DNA from: Agarophyton chilense
Lineage: Eukaryota; Rhodophyta; Florideophyceae; Gracilariales; Gracilariaceae
DNA: 64,000 nt
Direction of reading: 5' to 3'
Assembly: GCA_030374765.1 (NCBI GenBank)
Contig: JARGXX010000099.1
Location: forward strand, 1,736,001-1,800,000
The notes below the pieces were generated by a model. That model worked only from the letters and a program-made list of their open reading frames with translations, did not search any database and had not been told where the DNA came from. Both the position numbers and the translations under genes were made by a program. This document shows positions 59,273 to 64,000 of the stretch, piece by piece (within the stretch, counting starts at the first letter, position 1; each line of letters begins with the position of its first letter).

Positions 59273-62200
59273 ATATGCAAGTCTGCTGCGCGTTGTTTCG
59301 ACTAATTGCGGCTGTACCTCATTGGCGTTCAAACCATTCGTGTACGACCCGCTGTGAGGGAGTGGTACCTGCTTTGTGGCTATGCAGATTGTACACATCT
59401 CTTTACTCGATGTTAGTTACCCACGCCATTCCAGCTCAACAACAAACATGGAGTTCTGAAGCCAAACATCGCAGGCCCAAATTGCTTCAAGGAAGAGCGC
59501 TTATCACCCCTATGCTCCCTCTCTCCTTTGCCACTGCGCCACCCCCACCCCCACCGCCCTTGTCATAGAAATGTTTCCTGTGCGCAAATCTCGCCGGATG
59601 GCTGATTGATCTCTTCAAAAGCTTCTTTTTACCGCCCAAAAACGACATCCAAACTGGACAACTGGTCTTTTTTCTAGATAGGGCCCCTTCCCTTGCAATT
59701 TTTTTCATTTTACAACAAACTTCGCCATCTTTTTAGCCTCACCCCATTTCACCAGCTCCGATATATTGATTATTTTATGTATTGCCATATTTCTTCCAGT
59801 GTTCTTTTTTAATCAAGAGAAATGCGAGAAAAAACCTTTTTGAAAGCGACATTAGAACAAAATGAAAAACCATTTCGACTTTCCTTCTTTCCTAGGTTCA
59901 TGCTATCATGATTAATCTTGGAAAGTGTTCAAGATGGTTAAACCGTCTCTTATCAATTTTGTAGATGTTCTTACGACTGTTGTGTATAATAATAAAGACA
60001 AAGAACCCATTGTAAAGGCTGGAAGTATTTTTACGAACTGTGGCCTGGCGACTTTCATCAGATTGTTAGCTGGAGAAAAGCTTGGGATTTGTTTGCCGTT
60101 TTGCGTGGGAATATCGAATGTGTCTTAGATTTGTCACGATAACGTATAAGCATTCGGGACGAAGTGTCTTCCAATGCCGTGAGCCAGAGCAATCACCAGG
60201 AGATTAGGATCTTCCCCTCAACAGATTTAGGCCGCAGTTAGAGCCTCTCCAGCTGACTAAGACTAATTCTGATTGTGGATCCGTGGTTAGGTTTCAAGAA
60301 AAGTGGAGAGAGTAGATTACAAGCCGTAGAAGCCACGATATGTGTGTAGGGTATCCTCCAGTGAAATTAAGAGTCCGTTAAAGTGATGATGACAACGAAA
60401 AAAGTGCCAAAAGTCTGGAGCCACGAGAACAACAAGACAACCACGATTAGAGAAAAGGGAGGGAGAAATCAAGGGATTTGAGTATACCAAAGAGAAAAAT
60501 AGAGAATAAGAATAAGAGAACATACCACAATACTGTGGTGAAAATCCGCAAACGGTATGTGGAGCGAGCTCACGACAGCTCCTGTGAAACCTTTTGTTTC
60601 TTTGAGTGAGATATAGAGGTTGCAGGCTGTGTGGACCTTGTCCAAAGAGATTTGAGTACTAGCGAAGGGGAACAAGTCTGGAGCCCAGAAGCCTAAGTTG
60701 GAGGATTTACGTGGTGTCTCGGCAAAGTCGCCGAGACACTAAAAAGTATTGAAAACTAAAATAAACCTCCTAATATTGTTGTAAAAATACTAGGGTATAT
60801 ATCTAAAATATGCAACGATGCTAGCAACCTCCTCACAACTATCTGTGCTACACATGTTCTAGTTGACTCTATATAATGTGTACACTGTGCATGCGTAATT
60901 TTACAGCGCATATGGGGGCCTCATAAATGGAAAACGATACTACACGTAAGGCGGTGCTTGTCATAAAAGGAACATCCCCGAAAAAACCAAAGTTTTACAA
61001 AGCCATCTCCTCAGGGCTTGCATTTCAAGTTCCACGACCTTCGAAGTTGAAGAACAGCGGTTCCAATAACTATTCATGGTTTTCTTCTGTAGTTCTCTTC
61101 CTGTCAGTTCTGCAATACGGTAGTGCATTTGCACCGCAGGGTCCGAACGCGAAAGGGAAGGTCTGAATGGAAATATATATCCGTCTTCGAGGTGGCCTTT
61201 TAGGACAACCTTCCCGGTCTCCCACCATGGATCGGTGTACATTCTCTGCACCTTGCGCCGATGTCCCTATCCGATTTCAATGTTCGACCATGCGCTGATA
61301 TCGAATTGAATTAATGGTGACGGTCCCTGCTTCCAGTTGATATTGCGTCTATTGCGACTAGTTTGTGAGACTGGCGTCGAAACGTGGCGATACCGACGCA
61401 TTACGTGCCTCACCGTCGTGGCAAATCGTCTTCATCCTCCCATGTGCTTTTCGTCCTTCTCGGGCAACAACGTATTTGCTGGGGTCTGTTTAAGTTTCCC
61501 ATTACCAATGGTCTAGGGTCTGACGTTAGATTGTAACGCACCAAATACGAAGCAGGGTATTTAGACCACCTTGTGAGTTTGGAAACGGTCCATTTACGGT
61601 ACATTTCCATAATGCGCCAATGGGCGATGTACTGGACTCGACCGATAATTCGGGCAGAGTTCTGCGACATGCAGTGTCTCGCATAGGCCAAAATCCTGAC
61701 GAAGATCCGTCTTGAACGGCGTTCACGATCCTCATTCGGGTATATGGTCTCGTACCAGAACGTTGAGATTGGACGCATTTGTGCAGTCAACCGACGTGAT
61801 CAATACGTTCCTATACCACTTTGGTGGTTTCCACCTCGAGGCTTCTAAGGGCTACTATATAGAGCTCTCTCCTCTATTTACATATTTCGGTTATTACTTT
61901 CTCAAGGATTTCCAATCTGGGCTACGGTATGTCATCGGAACGAGTGGGCTGTCAACTGTGCGGTCTTTACTATTTGGGAGGCTTACGACGATTATCTACC
62001 GTTTTTTTCTCGTTGCGGGTTCGTGCTGCGATCCGAGCGTTGGTCTTGAGTACCTCACTGTATGGTAATACGAACGACGAAGAGTTCGCGAAAATTATCG
62101 ATTTCATTGACCAGGTCGACTGGGCTGTGGTGCCGATTACGCAAAGCGGTAGGGATTACGGAGCCCTGTTACACCTAAAATCACCAAAATAGCGAAAACT

Positions 62201-62714
62201 TTTGGCGGGAGACTTTGTGTACTTTCATCGGTTTTAAAATTGCGGAATCTATGCGGAGTACGCAAACGTCTTCCATATTGTGTCTAGGAATATCCCTAAA
62301 GAACATGCGACCTGTTTTGTCTACATGGACGAGTACTACCATGTTTACAACGGTAAACATCCCAGGTTGAATAACGTACCCAATGAGTGGATAGGGAACG
62401 CCATAGAGGCGATCATTAAATCAATGTAGGGGCGCCAATTACTCTGATGGCTCCTACAATTCCATTCAGTGATGTGGATTACCCTGGTGGGGTGGTTTTT
62501 ACTAAATCAGCGTTCATGACCATGAAGCGATTCGAGAACCGGTTATTACAAACCGAACTTCACGATCAACGCCAAACACAAAAGTGTTTCAAGTCGAAGT
62601 CTAAGATGGCCAGTTTCCATGCTAAGGTTGTTACTGGAAAGGGAGGCAACGACGGCCCATGCGAGGACAACTAAGAATTAGAGGACTGCCTTCTGGTAGG
62701 TGACACTTTCTTGA
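59273..62714. other. Accessory region with short unidentified coding relics
   Basis: Open frames of 60-126 residues on both strands, for example 61410-61790 (-), 60961-61251 (-), 61712-62068 (+) and 62447-62674 (+), have a partly coding composition but no domain I recognise. They may be remnants of one or more mobile or virus-like elements and are treated as broken fossils. A GC-rich hairpin lies at 60714-60739. Confidence 0.4.
60714..60739. repeat. Perfect 10-bp-stem hairpin
   Basis: The arms GTGTCTCGGC and GCCGAGACAC flank a 6-nt loop (AAAGTC). CTAA follows directly, overlapping the last stem base. The surroundings are AT-rich, so the stem stands out. Confidence 0.85.
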
Positions 62715-63107
62715 TTAGTTCTCTTGAAGGTTTTCCACCTGCGTCGGGTGCGTAGAATCCTTAACAACCAGCAGCATTTTGCTCACAAGCTCAATGGTAA
62801 GGGTTGAACGGGGTTCAATAGGCTGCGAAGCAGGGTAAAGTAATGCTTTACGCGGTTTGAGATTCAGAAGACTCCGAGGATAATCTGTTCTAGCAAGTAA
62901 GTACGACGCGATAGGAACGGTTTGCTTCTTTTCGGCATTAAGGGCCTCATAATTGGCAGTGAGATAGGCCATTTTCTCAGGAGAAGGATAAAGCCCGATG
63001 ATATATGAGCATTGTCCTAGCACATTTGATAAAATTTTACTTGACGTGACGAGGCGAGGGCCTAATGAGGTTCGGTCAAATTCACCGCTGAGTGGGTATC
63101 TCTTCAT
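62715..63107 (-). CDS. Unrecognised ORF, 130 residues
   Basis: An open minus-strand frame from ATG 63107 (MKRYPLSGEFDRTSLG), extending open further upstream without ATG. Composition is ordinary for protein, with strands and helices plausible and no low complexity. There is no known motif, signal peptide or membrane helix. Another open minus-strand frame overlaps its upstream side (63109-63321). It may be a gene, a spliced exon or the remnant of a mobile element. Confidence 0.3.
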   Translation of the reverse strand: MKRYPLSGEFDRTSLGPRLVTSSKILSNVLGQCSYIIGLYPSPEKMAYLTANYEALNAEKKQTVPIASYLLARTDYPRSLLNLKPRKALLYPASQPIEPRSTLTIELVSKMLLVVKDSTHPTQVENLQEN

Positions 63108-64000
63108 CTTAGACGGCTTTTCCAGAGTGTAGTATTTTCGTACGGCACTCACAGTCAATTAACACGGTGGACTTGTCCATGAAGCAGGGCATTTTCATGT
63201 TCTGCTGAAAAAATATTTCTGAGCGAAAAGTGTACATTTTCGTAATCCCTCTGAGAAGGTCTGCTCTCTTCCATAAATATAAATAGAGTGTAGTATCCCC
63301 TCTAACGGAGAGAGCAGACACCTGCGACAGTGTTTGGGACTACCGAATGGGCGCTTGCGGCGAAGGAATAGATGTGGTAGAGCACAACACTAGCGAGGTA
63401 AAATGGGGGTTATAAAGTCCCACTCGCCAATGACGGTGGTTGATACAATTGAAACAGACAACTACTTGTTGTAGCTTCTCCTGATCTCCGGTTAAGGAAT
63501 TCTGAACAAGGAACAAGACAGTTTGTAAACCCGTTGTTGTCTCCTTTACTTTGGAGTCGGCGCTCCCCTCTATGCCTTACGTACTGTGCACACGGGTGAG
63601 CGCCGTACATAATAATATCTAGATATAAACTTGGTTAGCCGATTAATTCCTCACAGTACGGGATAACTAGCTCTAGATGCGCTTCCACCTACGAAGGGTA
63701 GGCTTGGCTGCCACGTGGCTACCCACTTTATGCGCCGTTGCCATTCCGGTATTTCTCTATAAAAGGGTCGAATCGGATGCGCAGTTGCCGGCCGAGATCT
63801 CACGTGTAACATACCACCTCACTGGCTATCTGCGGGATGCCGCTTCATAACTTCATCATATCTGTTGCACTCACCTATGAGTATTATCGTACTTAGCCGA
63901 AAAGTCTTCCAGCGGTATTCCGAGAGTAGTAGAATGCTACACATCCCCCCAGTTGATCGCGAAGCACGGGCGATGCAAGACGTCTTTGTATACCCAAACA
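63108..64000. other. Right edge of the window, nothing firm
   Basis: Short frames only. A small inverted repeat CCTACGAAGGGTAGG occurs near 63689-63703. No gene is supported. Confidence 0.45.

Noticed and set aside
1-64000. tRNA, rRNA, CRISPR or operon structure
   Set aside because: Scanning for T-arm-like GTTCGAnTC strings in a cloverleaf context, rRNA-like conserved blocks and regular spaced repeats gave nothing convincing. This was by eye; a covariance-model search would settle it.

Overview
The window reads as nuclear DNA from a photosynthetic eukaryote, most probably a red alga of the florideophyte type (inference). Genes are compact and almost all single-exon: only two short GT-AG introns were found, of 82 and 190 nt. 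They lie on both strands with gaps from tens of bases to about 2.7 kb. Several products carry plastid-type N-terminal extensions: TAB2, TypA, an RNase R/II-like enzyme and a MutL-family protein. A Golgi-type sulfotransferase and a large glycosyltransferase would suit a sulfated cell wall. A copia-type LTR element and several DNA transposons are present. There is no sign of prokaryotic operons, CRISPR arrays or rRNA genes.

Layout. Positions 1-4.7 kb are transposon territory: the 3' part of a Ty1/copia fossil, then a Tc1-like element with paired inverted repeats. Positions 5.4-45.7 kb are gene-rich. In order they hold a CPYC glutathione S-transferase (+, 1 intron), TAB2 (-), an OSCA/TMEM63-type channel (+), a nucleotide-sugar glycosyltransferase (-), nicotinamidase (+, 1 intron), a RhoGAP-like protein (-), a Rho GTPase (+), a bHLH protein with a GAF-like C-terminus (+), TypA (+), a sulfotransferase-like protein (+), an RNB exoribonuclease (-), a GARP transcription factor (+), an orphan membrane protein (+), DDX18 (-), TFIP11 (+), IMP3 (+) and a MutL-family protein (-). 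Positions 46-64 kb are transposon-rich and nearly gene-free: a decayed pogo-like transposase (-), long stretches without recognisable genes, a 4.06 kb piggyBac-like element with inverted repeats and a 4-bp duplication, and unidentified coding relics.

Functional groupings. Three plastid gene-expression factors (TAB2, an RNR1-like RNase, TypA) lie within 25 kb. Three nuclear RNA-processing genes (DDX18, TFIP11, IMP3) lie within 7 kb. A Rho GTPase is head-to-head with a RhoGAP-like protein whose usual arginine-finger position is alanine. A 15-bp motif with a palindromic core (GGGTTAGCAATTGCT) occurs three times, in two divergent intergenic regions, each next to a plastid-targeted RNA factor.

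I see no feature that proves a wholly new system. The best leads are the Rho/pseudo-RhoGAP pair, the MutL-like protein with a presequence and altered motifs, the RNB enzyme with an altered metal-site residue, the shared palindromic motif, and the piggyBac-like element flanked by ATAT rather than TTAA. All family calls come from reading motifs by eye; no database search was run.
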